Shown: positions 43,501-50,960 of the stretch, piece by piece
Layout of the letters: each line of letters opens with the position of its first letter
Position numbering within the stretch: position 1 is the stretch's first letter
Source of the DNA: Actinokineospora terrae
GTDB lineage: Bacteria; Actinomycetota; Actinomycetes; Mycobacteriales; Pseudonocardiaceae
Length of the DNA stretch: 50,960 nucleotides
NCBI RefSeq assembly: GCF_900111175.1
Contig: NZ_FOGI01000022.1
Span: 1-50,960 of the forward strand
Direction: 5' to 3'
The notes under the pieces: generated by a model
Told to the model about the DNA's origin: nothing
The model's database searches: none
Seen by the model: only the letters and a program-made list of their open reading frames with translations
Made by a program: the position numbers and the translations under genes

Positions 43501-44445
43501 GGACCTGATGAGCCCGTCGCGACCGTGGCCGCCGTCGTCGGCGCCGGACACCAGCTGGTGGTCGGCCAGGACGGCGTGTTCGAGCCGAGGCTGGTGCCCG
43601 CCACGGGTGCGAGCCCCGCGCCCGACCTGGCGGCGGGCACCGTCCTGGTCGCGGGCGGCACCGACGCCGACCGGGCGCTGTTCGCCAACGCCGTGCTCGA
43701 CCTCGGCGCGAAGGCCGTCCTCGTCCTCGGCGCCCCGCTGCCGGACCTCGCCGACGTCCCCGCGGTGCGCTTCGCCGACCTGGACCTGCCCGGCGCGGTC
43801 GCCGAGGCGCACCCGCTGGCCGGGGTCGTCTACGCCGGAGACCGCTACGACGAGGCGCTGGCGCTGCACGACCTCACCGCCGACCTCGGCCTGTTCGTGC
43901 TCTCCGGCTCCGCCGCCGGGGTCCTGGGCGGCCCGGGCGCCGTGCCCGCCGCCGCGTTCGACGCCCTCGCCCGCCGCCGCGCCGACCTCGGCCTGCCCGC
44001 CCTCTCGATCGCGTGGGGACCGGATGAGGACGGCCACCTCGGTATCACCCGACTGTCTACAGAGGACAAGCGGGCGCTGGTGGTCGCCGCGGCGCGGATC
44101 CCCGAGCCGGTCCAGGTCGCCGTCGAGTGGGACACCGCCGCGCTGCGCGTGTGGCCCACCGTGCCGGTCCCGCTGCGGCACCTGCTGCCCCACGTCGCGC
44201 CGGTCGAGGTCCGCGCGGAGAACCTGCTCGACCTGGTGCGCGCGCACGTCGCCGCCGTACTGGGCCACCGCGGCGACATCGCCCCCGGCACCCCGCTGCG
44301 CGACCTCGGGTTCGACTCGCTGACCGCCGTGGAACTGCGCAACCGGCTCAGCGTCGCCACCGGCGTCGCCCTGCCACCCACCCTCGTGTTCGACCACCCC
44401 ACCCCCGCCGCCGTGGCCGAGTGCCTCCGCGCGGAACTCGCGTAG
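40576..44445 (+). CDS. Type I PKS module (KS-AT-inactive KR-ACP)
   Basis: The 1289-residue module has a KS (about 5-410; C162 in DTACSSSL) and an AT (about 515-830; S602 in GQSQGE; Y709-A-S-H712, the usual mark of methylmalonyl-CoA specificity). A degenerate KR follows at about 1015-1165: its cofactor loop reads VAGGTDADR and the catalytic Tyr region reads GGPGAVPAAAFDAL without Tyr. The ACP has S1248 in LGFDSLTAVEL. There is no DH, ER or thioesterase. It starts two nt after the sulfotransferase stop at GTG 40576 (GTG 40588 also possible). Its AT may also load the AT-less module encoded on the other strand. With no active KR it would leave a keto group unless that module acts on the chain. 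Confidence 0.9.
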   Translation: MGETVHDPIAVVGTGCRFAGGVASADDLWDVVAAGRDLVTGPPTDRGWDLAGVTGGGFLRHALEFDAAVFGVSPRAALGMDPQQRVLLEVCWSAFEDAGIAPGGSVGVFVGVAHHDHATRLRTVPPELAGHLGLGSATSVVSGRVAHTFGLSGPALTVDTACSSSLVALHLAAQSVLRGESELALACGVTVMSTPTTFTEFARLGALSADGRCRAFGAGADGFGPSEGAGALLLERLSRARRLGHRVLALVRGSAVNSDGASGWLTAPDAGAQAAVIAAALADAGLAPSDVDAVEAHGTGTPLGDPVEVRALAAAYGPGRDRPLWVGSVKSGIGHTQAAAGVAGVIKAIGCLRRGVLARTLHVDELCQGVRWGPVAVLREPVPWPRTGGPRRIAVSAFGISGTNAHVVLQQAPPPVPRPTPVDPGLGLVGSTVPLLLSAASAHRLRARANLLREHLSDGIGGCAVSLSRQAVLGHRAVVLADSPESALDGLDTLDGPAVVRGPGDVGRGGTGVVLVFGGQGSEWVGMGERLLGASRVFADRMAECAGELSGLVGWDVRAALSDPVALHRVDVLQPALFAVMVSLAALWQACGVRVDAVAGQSQGEVAAAVVAGALSLADATRVVVTRSRLVAGLTGGAMAWVHASWGWVHAAVHGTGSDCAPDGCAGVWLAAVNAPESVVVSGTPEVVEGLLAHCDAQGVRAGRTPIGYASHSPHVAAVENDLLDALRDITPLPPRTPMVSTVTGNEIDLLDAAYWYRNLRAPVRLDRAVTTLLGLGHTTFVDCSPHPILISALHQNLHGAAGRSAVIPSIQRDDGSPTRLLTNLATAHAHGVGVDWPALLAHLPDDPVPVPGYPFDRARYWIPAERATRGQLWCPRWKRLDPVPADLRLLDDLAPGETPTGPLALPVTGRDTVAALREVSALLSRWRTDPDWANACPVVVTRGASPSDPACAAVWGYVRSAQLAHPDRIRIVHIGPDEPVATVAAVVGAGHQLVVGQDGVFEPRLVPATGASPAPDLAAGTVLVAGGTDADRALFANAVLDLGAKAVLVLGAPLPDLADVPAVRFADLDLPGAVAEAHPLAGVVYAGDRYDEALALHDLTADLGLFVLSGSAAGVLGGPGAVPAAAFDALARRRADLGLPALSIAWGPDEDGHLGITRLSTEDKRALVVAAARIPEPVQVAVEWDTAALRVWPTVPVPLRHLLPHVAPVEVRAENLLDLVRAHVAAVLGHRGDIAPGTPLRDLGFDSLTAVELRNRLSVATGVALPPTLVFDHPTPAAVAECLRAELA

Positions 44446-44453
44446 GAGGAACG

Positions 44454-47400
44454 ATGCGGACAACCCCGTGGCGCAGCGCCACCACCACCGCCGCCGTGCT
44501 CGGCGTCGTGCTCAGCGGCACGCACCTGACCACCGCGGCCGCCACCCCCGTGCCGCCCGGCTCCCGCACGGTCGTCCTGCTCACCGGCGACCGGGTCGAG
44601 GTCGACACCCTCGGGCACCGCACCATCCACCCGGGACCGGACCGCGAGCGCACCGCGTTCTCCTACTACGAACGCGACGGCCACCACTTCGTCGTCCCGG
44701 TCGACGCGCTGCGCCCGCTGGCCGACGACCGCCTCGACGAGCGGCTCTTCGACGTCGACGCGCTGCTCGCCGCGGCCCACGACGGCGCCACCGTACCGGT
44801 GATCGTCACCCGCCAACCCGGCGTGGCCGCCGTCGAGCCCGCGGGCGCGGCGAGCCTGCCCGCCGTCAACGGCTACGCGACCGCGGTCCGCGGCGACGGC
44901 ATGCGCGCCCTGGCCGACCCCGGTGTCCGCAAGATCTGGCTCGACGGCGTCCGCAAACCCCAACTCGACAAGAGCACCGCCCAGATCGGCGCCCCCGCCG
45001 CCTGGAAGGCCGGGTACACCGGCACCGGCGTGACCGTCGCCGTCCTCGACACCGGCATCGACCGCACCCACCCCGACCTGGTGTCGCGGGTGGCCGAGGC
45101 GCGGACCTTCTCCGACGCCCCGGACGGCCTGGACCGGATCGGGCACGGCACCCACATCGCGTCGATCATCGCGGGCAACGGCGAGCGGTACCGCGGCGTC
45201 GCACCCGGCGCACGGCTGCTCGACGGCAAGGTGTTCGACGACAGCGGGTCGGCCCGCGACTCGTGGATCATCGCGGGCATGCAGTGGGCGGCCGGGGCGG
45301 GCGCCGCGGTGGTGAACCTGAGCCTGGCCCGACCCGACCTGCCGGGCAGCGACCCGCTGGAGCAGGCCGTCGACACCCTCTCCGCCCAGCACGGCACCCT
45401 GTTCGTGGTCGCCGCGGGCAACGACGGCCCGACCGGCGGCACCGTGGGCTCGCCCGGCAGCGCCGACGCGGCCCTCACCGTGGGCGCGGTGGACCGCGCC
45501 GACAAGATCCTGCCGTTCTCCGGGCACGGCCCCCGCGTCGGTGACGGCGCCGTCAAGCCGGACATCACCGCCCCGGGCATGGCGATCGTCGCCGCCCGCT
45601 CGTCCACCTCGCCCGGCGAGGGTCCGTACGTCGCCGACTTCGGCACCTCGATGGCCGCCGCGCACGTGACCGGGGCCGCCGCGCTGCTGGCCCAGCAGCA
45701 CCCGGACTGGCCGGGGGAGCGGCTCAAGGACGTGCTGATGGCCGGCGCCCACCCCGGCACCGGCCAGACCATCTTCGAGGAGGGCACCGGCCGGGTCGAC
45801 GTCGCCGCCGCGATGACCCAGACCCTGTCCACCGAACCCGCGTCCGTGCACCTGGGCACCCAGCGGCTCCCCGACCCCGGCCGCACCCTCACCCGTGAAG
45901 TCACCTACCGCAACACCGGGACCACCGAGGCGACCGTCGAACCCAAGGCGGTGCTCTACGGCCCGGACGGCAAGCAGGCGAACCTGGTCACCGTGTCACC
46001 GGCCCGGATGACCGTCCCGGCGGGCGGCACCGCCGTCGCCACCTACTCCGTGGCCGCCCCGGCGACCGGGCCGCAGGGTCTGTACGCGGGGATGGTCGTC
46101 GCGGGTGGGGTGCGCACGCCGATCGTGTTCGCCCGGTCCGAGCCGACCTTCGAGATCACGGTCAGCCAACTCGGCCTCGACGGCACCCCCGCGATCGGCG
46201 GGTACGCCCGGATCGTGTCGCGGGCGGCGGGCGCGCGGCAGTACCAGGTGCCGAGCACGGGACGGCTCCGGTTGCCGAAGGGCGAGTACTCGGTCGACTC
46301 GTTGTTGGTCGGGGACAACCTGAACTGGCTGTTCCAACCGTCGTTCACGGTCAGCGGGGACTCCGAGCTCGTTATCGACTACCGGCGCACCAAGCCGTTG
46401 AGCATCACCCCGCCAGTGCGGGCTACCAGCCGCTTCGCGGACGTTGCCCTGTCCTACGGCGATTACTCCACCGGCATCGCCGGCACTGACATCACGCGGA
46501 CCGCGACCGGCACGGCCGGCGCCCGCGTGCCGGGCACGGCGTTGACCACAAAGGTCCACACCCAGTGGTTGGCCGAGAACGGCGCCTTCTACGGACTGGC
46601 CTACTTCGGGCACGGCGGCCTACCGGACGGGCTCACCAAGCGGCCCAGCGTCCGCGACCTCGCGCACGTCCGGGCAGACCTCCGTGCCACCGGCCCTGAC
46701 CGCCTCGGCTCGCGCGCCGCCGTGCCGTTCCCGACAACCGGCGGCGTGCTCGACTCCAGCCCCGGCTACGACACCGCGGTCCTGCCGCGGGTACGCGACG
46801 AGTACTACACAACGGAAGCCGACGGCGCCTTGTGGACGTCCCTCTTGGTACAACGTTCTGCGACAGGACAACCGGACGGCACCGCGCTGAGCCCGGTCCG
46901 CCACTACCGCCCCGGTCGGGACTACACCGAGACGTACAACCGCGGCGTCTTCGGCCCCGCCTTCCCGTCACTGCCCAAGGGCCAGTCGTTCGTCAGCCGC
47001 ACCAAGGACACCCTGAGCGCGGCTCTACCCCTGTTCGGCGACGCGGACGGCAACGCGGGCGACGTCCCCCTGTCGAGCCGCGTCACCACCCTCTACCGCG
47101 ATGACGTGAAGGTGGGTGAGTCGACCGACCCCACCGCCACCTTCACCATCCCCGCCGGGCGGTCCACCTACCGGTTGGTCGCCGACGCGGTCCGCACCCC
47201 CGACGCCACGCTCTCCACCCACGTCACCGCCTCGTGGACCTTCACCTCGACCCACCAGGACTCGACCCAGCCGATCCCCTTGCCGACCATCCGATTCACC
47301 CCCCGCTTGGCAGGCGACAACACAGCCCCCCGCGGCCGCGTCTTCCCGGTCCCGATCGCCGGCGCGAACAGGTCGACGACGGTCGAGGTCTCCTACGACA

Positions 47401-47555
47401 GCGGCAAGACCTGGAGCCGAGCGCTGGTGCTGGCGGGCACCGCCCTGCTCTGCCACCCCGATACCCCCGGCACGGTCTCCCTGCGCGCCAAGACGACCGA
47501 CCCCGCGGGCCACCCGCTTGACCTGACCATCATCGACGCCTACACCCTCCGCTGA
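44454..47555 (+). CDS. Secreted S8 family serine peptidase (subtilase)
   Basis: The 1033-residue protein has a signal peptide (ending near TAAAT), an N-terminal prodomain-like part, and a subtilase domain with D199 (VLDTGIDRTHPDL), H231 (GHGTHIAS) and S399 (GTSMAAAHVTG). About 600 C-terminal residues form beta-rich modules of unknown role, as in large actinomycete subtilases. AGGAGG sits only four nt before the ATG and the gene follows the PKS stop by eight nt, so it is cotranscribed with the sulfation/PKS operon. Whether it serves the product or merely sits at the operon end is unclear. Confidence 0.9.
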   Translation: MRTTPWRSATTTAAVLGVVLSGTHLTTAAATPVPPGSRTVVLLTGDRVEVDTLGHRTIHPGPDRERTAFSYYERDGHHFVVPVDALRPLADDRLDERLFDVDALLAAAHDGATVPVIVTRQPGVAAVEPAGAASLPAVNGYATAVRGDGMRALADPGVRKIWLDGVRKPQLDKSTAQIGAPAAWKAGYTGTGVTVAVLDTGIDRTHPDLVSRVAEARTFSDAPDGLDRIGHGTHIASIIAGNGERYRGVAPGARLLDGKVFDDSGSARDSWIIAGMQWAAGAGAAVVNLSLARPDLPGSDPLEQAVDTLSAQHGTLFVVAAGNDGPTGGTVGSPGSADAALTVGAVDRADKILPFSGHGPRVGDGAVKPDITAPGMAIVAARSSTSPGEGPYVADFGTSMAAAHVTGAAALLAQQHPDWPGERLKDVLMAGAHPGTGQTIFEEGTGRVDVAAAMTQTLSTEPASVHLGTQRLPDPGRTLTREVTYRNTGTTEATVEPKAVLYGPDGKQANLVTVSPARMTVPAGGTAVATYSVAAPATGPQGLYAGMVVAGGVRTPIVFARSEPTFEITVSQLGLDGTPAIGGYARIVSRAAGARQYQVPSTGRLRLPKGEYSVDSLLVGDNLNWLFQPSFTVSGDSELVIDYRRTKPLSITPPVRATSRFADVALSYGDYSTGIAGTDITRTATGTAGARVPGTALTTKVHTQWLAENGAFYGLAYFGHGGLPDGLTKRPSVRDLAHVRADLRATGPDRLGSRAAVPFPTTGGVLDSSPGYDTAVLPRVRDEYYTTEADGALWTSLLVQRSATGQPDGTALSPVRHYRPGRDYTETYNRGVFGPAFPSLPKGQSFVSRTKDTLSAALPLFGDADGNAGDVPLSSRVTTLYRDDVKVGESTDPTATFTIPAGRSTYRLVADAVRTPDATLSTHVTASWTFTSTHQDSTQPIPLPTIRFTPRLAGDNTAPRGRVFPVPIAGANRSTTVEVSYDSGKTWSRALVLAGTALLCHPDTPGTVSLRAKTTDPAGHPLDLTIIDAYTLR

Positions 47556-47621
47556 CCCGTCACGGTCCGGCCAGCGCTGTTGCTCACCCCGGATGCGACG
47601 AAGGGTGGCGTCACGCGACGC

Positions 47622-48110
47622 TCAGAGGCGAAGTGTGGTCAGCAGGGTTCGGGTGGGGTCCGACGGGGTTGGGGCGGTCTCGGTGAAGCCGAGTTTGGCC
47701 AGGACGCGGCGGGAGGGGGTGTTCCAGGGCCAGACTGTGGCTCGGAGGCCTTGGTGGCCGGAGGATCTGGCCCAGTCGAGGACCGCCCGGGCGGCTTCGG
47801 TGGCGTAGCCCTGGTTCCAGGTCCGGCGCAGGAGTTCGAAGGCGAGTTCGGGGTCCTCTGTGGATCCGCTGCCGATCAGGCCGCAGTAGCCGATGACGTC
47901 GGCGGTGGCTTTTCGCTCGATGGCCAGCAAGTCGGTGGACGAGGTGCGGATGGCGTCCTCGAGTTCGGCGATCGTCGGGTGACCGGCGGCGTCGATCCGG
48001 CGGTGTGGTGGGACTCGGGGGTCGCGTTCGGTCCACAGTTCGCGTTGGATGGCGGCCTCGGATACCCGCCACGGCCTGAGCAGTAGGCGGCTGGTTTCGA
48101 GGATTGTCAT
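47622..48110 (-). CDS. GNAT family N-acetyltransferase
   Basis: The 162-residue protein matches the RimJ/RimL-like GNAT group: N-terminal ETSRLLLRPW, the acetyl-CoA-binding motif A segment (LAFELLRRTWNQGYATEAAR) and the WPWNTPSRRVLAKLGF strand-helix. It acetylates an amine or a protein N-terminus; the substrate is unknown. It converges with the subtilase gene (66 nt between stops) and marks the probable right end of the biosynthetic cluster. Confidence 0.9.
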   Translation of the reverse strand: MTILETSRLLLRPWRVSEAAIQRELWTERDPRVPPHRRIDAAGHPTIAELEDAIRTSSTDLLAIERKATADVIGYCGLIGSGSTEDPELAFELLRRTWNQGYATEAARAVLDWARSSGHQGLRATVWPWNTPSRRVLAKLGFTETAPTPSDPTRTLLTTLRL

Positions 48111-48182
48111 GGCACCGAGTCTCCCACGGGGGCGCGACGTTATTGAGTGGCAGACGCGGGGGAGCGGGGGCATGGTGTTGGC

Positions 48183-49661
48183 GTGGACCACCTCCTCTAC
48201 GGGCTTGCCGTCAACCCTGCCCTGCCTGCCGCGCTGGTCGACCGGCTGATCGATATCGCGGACGCCGAGATGGCTGTGGCGTTGGCGGAGCGCGGGGACC
48301 TGACTGCGGAGCAGGCGCTGAGGTTGGTCGAGAGGCAGCCGGAGGCCGCGCTTGTCGGGGCTGGGGTGCTCACTGTGGACGGTGTCGATTCGGTGGCGCT
48401 CGCCCTGCCGGGGAGGGGGGTGGGCGATCCTGAGTGGACACGGCGGCTCGCGGTCGAGCACAGGGTGAGGTTGGCGGCCTGCCCGGGACTTCCCGAGGAT
48501 GTCGTGGAGGTGCTCGCGGGCGACGTCGAGGCTGCGGTCGTGGCGGGGCTGGCGGAGGCGACGACCTCGGTGGAGGTGGTGACGCGGCTCGCTGGACATC
48601 CGCATGCCGAGGTGCGCAAAGCGTTGGCGGGCAACGAGGTGACGCCTCCCGCGGTGTTGGCGGCGGTGATCACGGGCGAGGGTCTCCCGCCGTTGACGGG
48701 GTGTCTGGTGTGCGATCGGGAGACGGTTCCGTTCGTGCACGACAGGGAGTGTCCGCGCACCGATTGCGACCTGCGGGCGGGCGCCTCCTGCGACGGCTCG
48801 CACGAGTCCACGGTCTGGGAGACGCACCTGCTCGCGCTGGGGAACCCGGCCACGCCGCTCGACGCCGCCATCGGCTTCCTCGACCATCCCACGTGGCTGT
48901 TCCGCGAACGGCTGGCCGCCCGCCCCGACCTGCCCCTTGAGGCGTACCGGCGACTCGCCGACGACCCCATCCCGGGCGTCCGGTCGGTCCTAGCCGAGAA
49001 CCCCGCGATCGGCGACGCCCTGATCCGCCAACTCGCCCGGGACGACACCTACGTCCGGCACCAGGTCGCCCACAACCCCCGTGTCCCGCTCGACGTGCTC
49101 GCCGACCTGGCCGTGACCACCAGGATCGGGCCGACCCTGGTGCCCCGGATAGCCGCCGCGACACCCGCCGAGGCCCGGGATATGGCCGCGTCCCCGACCG
49201 CGGCGCTGCGGGTGCTGCTGGCGCAACGGCGTGATCTGCCTGCCCAGGTGCGGGACGCCCTCGCCACCGACCACGACGCGACGGTGGCCAAGTCCATCGC
49301 ACCGCACCCCGGCCTGTCCGAGGCTCAACTCCGCGCGATGATCGACCGCCACGGCACGCAGGTCCTCGGCGCGGTGGTGCGCAACCCGACTGCGTCCTCG
49401 GCCTTGCTGGAGGACGTGGCCCGGCACCAGCCCCCGTCGCGCAAGGCGCTCCGCGCGATCGCCGAACACCCCAACGCCACCGCACCCGCACTGCTGGCCT
49501 GCCTGGCTGACGACAGAGCAAGGCCGCTCGCCGCCGCCCACCCCGCCCTGCCACCCAAGACCATCTCCGAACTCCTCACCGACGACGACGAGTGGACGGC
49601 TCAGGCAGCGGCCGCCAACCCGTCGCTGCCGCCCGAGGTCATGGCGTCGCTGGTGGAGTAG
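48183..49661 (+). CDS. Leucine-rich-variant/HEAT-like repeat protein with central Cys cluster
   Basis: The 492-residue protein is made of short alpha-helical repeats of about 24 residues, for example LAVNPALPAALVDRLIDIAD, LAGHPHAEVRKALAGNEVTP and VAHNPRVPLDVLADLAV, with recurrent N-P or H-P turns as in leucine-rich variant (LRV) repeats. Around residues 177-200 the repeats are interrupted by a Cys-rich stretch (CLVCDRETVPFVHD, ECPRTDC, GASC) that could bind zinc or an iron-sulfur cluster; some LRV proteins carry such a cluster. GTG 48183 was preferred because the 12 extra residues from GTG 48147 are Gly-rich and unlike the repeats. Probably a scaffold for protein binding; partner unknown. Confidence 0.65.
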   Translation: MDHLLYGLAVNPALPAALVDRLIDIADAEMAVALAERGDLTAEQALRLVERQPEAALVGAGVLTVDGVDSVALALPGRGVGDPEWTRRLAVEHRVRLAACPGLPEDVVEVLAGDVEAAVVAGLAEATTSVEVVTRLAGHPHAEVRKALAGNEVTPPAVLAAVITGEGLPPLTGCLVCDRETVPFVHDRECPRTDCDLRAGASCDGSHESTVWETHLLALGNPATPLDAAIGFLDHPTWLFRERLAARPDLPLEAYRRLADDPIPGVRSVLAENPAIGDALIRQLARDDTYVRHQVAHNPRVPLDVLADLAVTTRIGPTLVPRIAAATPAEARDMAASPTAALRVLLAQRRDLPAQVRDALATDHDATVAKSIAPHPGLSEAQLRAMIDRHGTQVLGAVVRNPTASSALLEDVARHQPPSRKALRAIAEHPNATAPALLACLADDRARPLAAAHPALPPKTISELLTDDDEWTAQAAAANPSLPPEVMASLVE

Positions 49662-50102
49662 TCGCACGGGCCTGCTGGGACCGGGGTTGATGTGTCCGCT
49701 GTGGAGGGTCAGCGCGCGGCGCTGGCGTCGACTTCATCGACGATCAGGAGGTCGAGGTCGAGGTCAATGCGCGCGAAGTGGCCCCGCCAGGTCGAGGTGG
49801 GTTTCCGGGTGACGAGAAGGTGGTTCCGTCGGCTGGCGGGCGCGAGAAGTTCCCCGCCATTTGCGGATTTCTCGTCCGCTCGGCGGAGATTGTCGACGTC
49901 CACTGCGAACATGTTCGGAGCTGCGGGAATATCGGCCGATCAGGTCATGGATTCGGGTTCTCGCAGGTTGCGGACGTCGCAATAGGTCGGATCCCGGAAC
50001 GGGGTTCAGTACGCCGTCCGGACGATTTACAGCTCTGGTGGTCGGTGTTTTGATGAGCCTGTTCGCGTAACGGCGACACGGAACCCCCGGGGGGAGGTAA
50101 CC
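49662..50102. other. Promoter region of the small-peptide locus
   Basis: A minus-strand frame at 49709-49912 (67 residues, starting MFAVDVDNLRRADE) has fair composition but no ribosome binding site and is not called. The last 150 bases are less G/C-rich and should carry the promoter of the peptide gene; no clear -35/-10 pair stands out. Confidence 0.35.
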
Positions 50103-50162
50103 ATGTACGACATCGAGATCGTGGAGGACGCAGCCATGCTGCTCCACCACAAGCCCCGCTAG
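50103..50162 (+). CDS. 19-residue peptide, candidate RiPP precursor
   Basis: The frame encodes MYDIEIVEDAAMLLHHKPR. GGGGAGG followed by TAACC gives an ideal ribosome binding site five nt before the ATG, the best translation signal in this part of the window. A perfect 15-bp hairpin starts five nt after the stop, and a SagB-type dehydrogenase gene follows 106 nt later. This is the order expected for a precursor-peptide gene with a partial terminator before its modifying enzymes. There are no Cys, Ser or Thr residues, so a classical azoline substrate is excluded; His, Lys, Pro or the C-terminus would be the modified part. It could instead be a regulatory leader peptide. Confidence 0.6.
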   Translation: MYDIEIVEDAAMLLHHKPR

Positions 50163-50166
50163 TGGC

Positions 50167-50207
50167 GAGCCGGTCGCGGGGTGTATGTGGCGCCCCGCGA
50201 CCGGCTC
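50167..50207 (+). terminator. Perfect 15-bp hairpin after the peptide gene
   Basis: GAGCCGGTCGCGGGG and CCCCGCGACCGGCTC flank an 11-nt loop. No T-run follows, so it is likely a partial terminator or mRNA 3'-stabilising element that raises peptide output over the downstream enzymes. Confidence 0.65.
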
Positions 50208-50268
50208 CCGGTTCTACGGCTCATCGGCTGTTATCGCCGACTCTCGGCGCGACTACTCAAGGGGTGCG

Positions 50269-50960
50269 GTGAAGGTTCGTCGCCAGGAGGGGTTGGTGTG
50301 CCGGTGGCAGCCGGAGGGGTTGCAGGTGGGGTTGCCGGACCGGCACCAGTGGGTGCGGATCCCGCCTGCCCTGTTCGGACTGCTGGACAGTGCGGGTGAG
50401 TGGACCGACCTGGACGCGGTGTGTGCAAAGGTGCCCGCCGCCGACGCCTCCCAAGCGCGCGCGGCCTTGGACAAGATGGTCGACCTCGGGATCCTGGTCA
50501 CCGAGGAGGTCGAGACCCCGGTGTTGTGGCGGTATTGGGGTGCGGTGGCGCGCCGGTTCCATACTGACGCGCGGGATGCGAACTATCTGGTCGATTCGCC
50601 TGAGCGCGATGCCGAGGCCAGTGCGATCGCCGCTGACGGTGCGCCGCCGCCGGTGTTCAAGGACTACCCCGGCGCGAGGGTGGTGATGCTGCCTCGGGCG
50701 CCGTTGCCGTTGCGCATGCCGGTCGAGACTGTTTTCACCTCCCGGCGTACGCATCGCCGTTTCAGCGCGGAGCCGGTGAGCCTCGACCAGCTCGGGACCC
50801 TGCTGTTCTACGCGTTCGGTCCCCAGCGGTTCCTCGACGGCGGTGTGTTCGGTCCGCAGCAGGCCAGGGTCAGTGCCTCGGCGGGCGGCAGGCACGAGGT
50901 CGAGGCGTACCTGGCGGTCTACAACGTCGATGGTGTCCCGCCGGGGCTCTACCACTACTC
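50269..50960 (+). CDS. SagB-type dehydrogenase (partial, runs off the edge)
   Basis: The frame is open from GTG 50269 to the window end (230 residues seen). The N-terminal 90 residues form a winged-helix-like part (WVRIPPALFGLLDSAGEW, ARAALDKMVDLGILVTEEVE) typical of SagB/ThcOx-like proteins. The flavin-dependent nitroreductase domain then starts, with SRRTHRRFSAEPVSLDQLGT and SASAGGRHEVEAYL, corresponding to FMN-binding Arg/Ser motifs. SagB enzymes oxidise azolines to azoles in RiPP pathways, and relatives serve other peptide-based pathways. The 19-residue peptide lies directly upstream. The start was chosen because upstream in-frame sequence does not resemble protein. Confidence 0.8.
   Translation, partial: MKVRRQEGLVCRWQPEGLQVGLPDRHQWVRIPPALFGLLDSAGEWTDLDAVCAKVPAADASQARAALDKMVDLGILVTEEVETPVLWRYWGAVARRFHTDARDANYLVDSPERDAEASAIAADGAPPPVFKDYPGARVVMLPRAPLPLRMPVETVFTSRRTHRRFSAEPVSLDQLGTLLFYAFGPQRFLDGGVFGPQQARVSASAGGRHEVEAYLAVYNVDGVPPGLYHY

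Noticed and set aside
49709..49912. 67-residue minus-strand frame before the peptide gene
   Set aside because: Composition is fair, but there is no ribosome binding site, no family and no supporting neighbour.

Overview
The window is high-GC, actinomycete-type DNA: G/C-rich third codon positions, GTG starts, ATGA/GTGA overlaps, a SARP regulator and large type I polyketide synthases. The gene mix suggests a filamentous genus such as Actinokineospora, Saccharothrix or Lentzea. That placement is inference; no taxonomic marker was tested.

Region 1 (about 1-10.7 kb) is an accessory zone with mostly minus-strand genes. It holds an SCP1.201-like deaminase coupled to a 60-residue protein, a small membrane protein coupled to an XRE regulator, a secreted CdtB-like nuclease, and a PD-(D/E)XK-type protein coupled to an unknown protein. 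It also holds two broken genes, an AT-richer membrane protein and a DUF1883 protein. Gaps and decay are common, and the zone ends at a tRNA-Leu(GAG) gene.

Region 2 (10.9-15.3 kb) has an M20 peptidase, a LysR regulator, an aldo/keto-reductase-fold protein that has lost all four catalytic residues, and an SDR.

Region 3 (15.5-47.6 kb) is one biosynthetic cluster. The plus-strand operon at 15.6-28.5 kb encodes a PfaD/PfaA-like fusion synthase, a PfaC/Hgl-like KS-AT-DH synthase, a discrete ACP, an alpha/beta hydrolase and a glycosyltransferase. A minus-strand operon (37.0 to 28.6 kb) encodes an AT-less KS-DH-ER-KR-ACP module, a DrrAB-type exporter and a SARP regulator. From the same divergent promoter a plus-strand operon (37.2-47.6 kb) encodes an arylsulfotransferase-family protein, an APS kinase-PAP phosphatase fusion, a P-loop sulfotransferase, a KS-AT-KR(inactive)-ACP module and a secreted subtilase. 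The simplest reading is a sulfated, probably glycosylated, partly methyl-branched polyketide lipid. It would be made by an iterative PUFA-type synthase plus a split reducing module whose AT is supplied in trans, with PAPS made and PAP removed by one fused protein. I do not recognise it as a described cluster. An SARP-type direct repeat before the first synthase and a LysR-type box in the divergent promoter give candidate control points.

Region 4 (47.6 kb to the end) has a GNAT acetyltransferase, a helical-repeat protein with a central Cys cluster, and the start of a RiPP-like locus. That locus has a 19-residue peptide gene with an excellent ribosome binding site, a perfect 15-bp hairpin right after it, and a SagB-type dehydrogenase running off the window edge.
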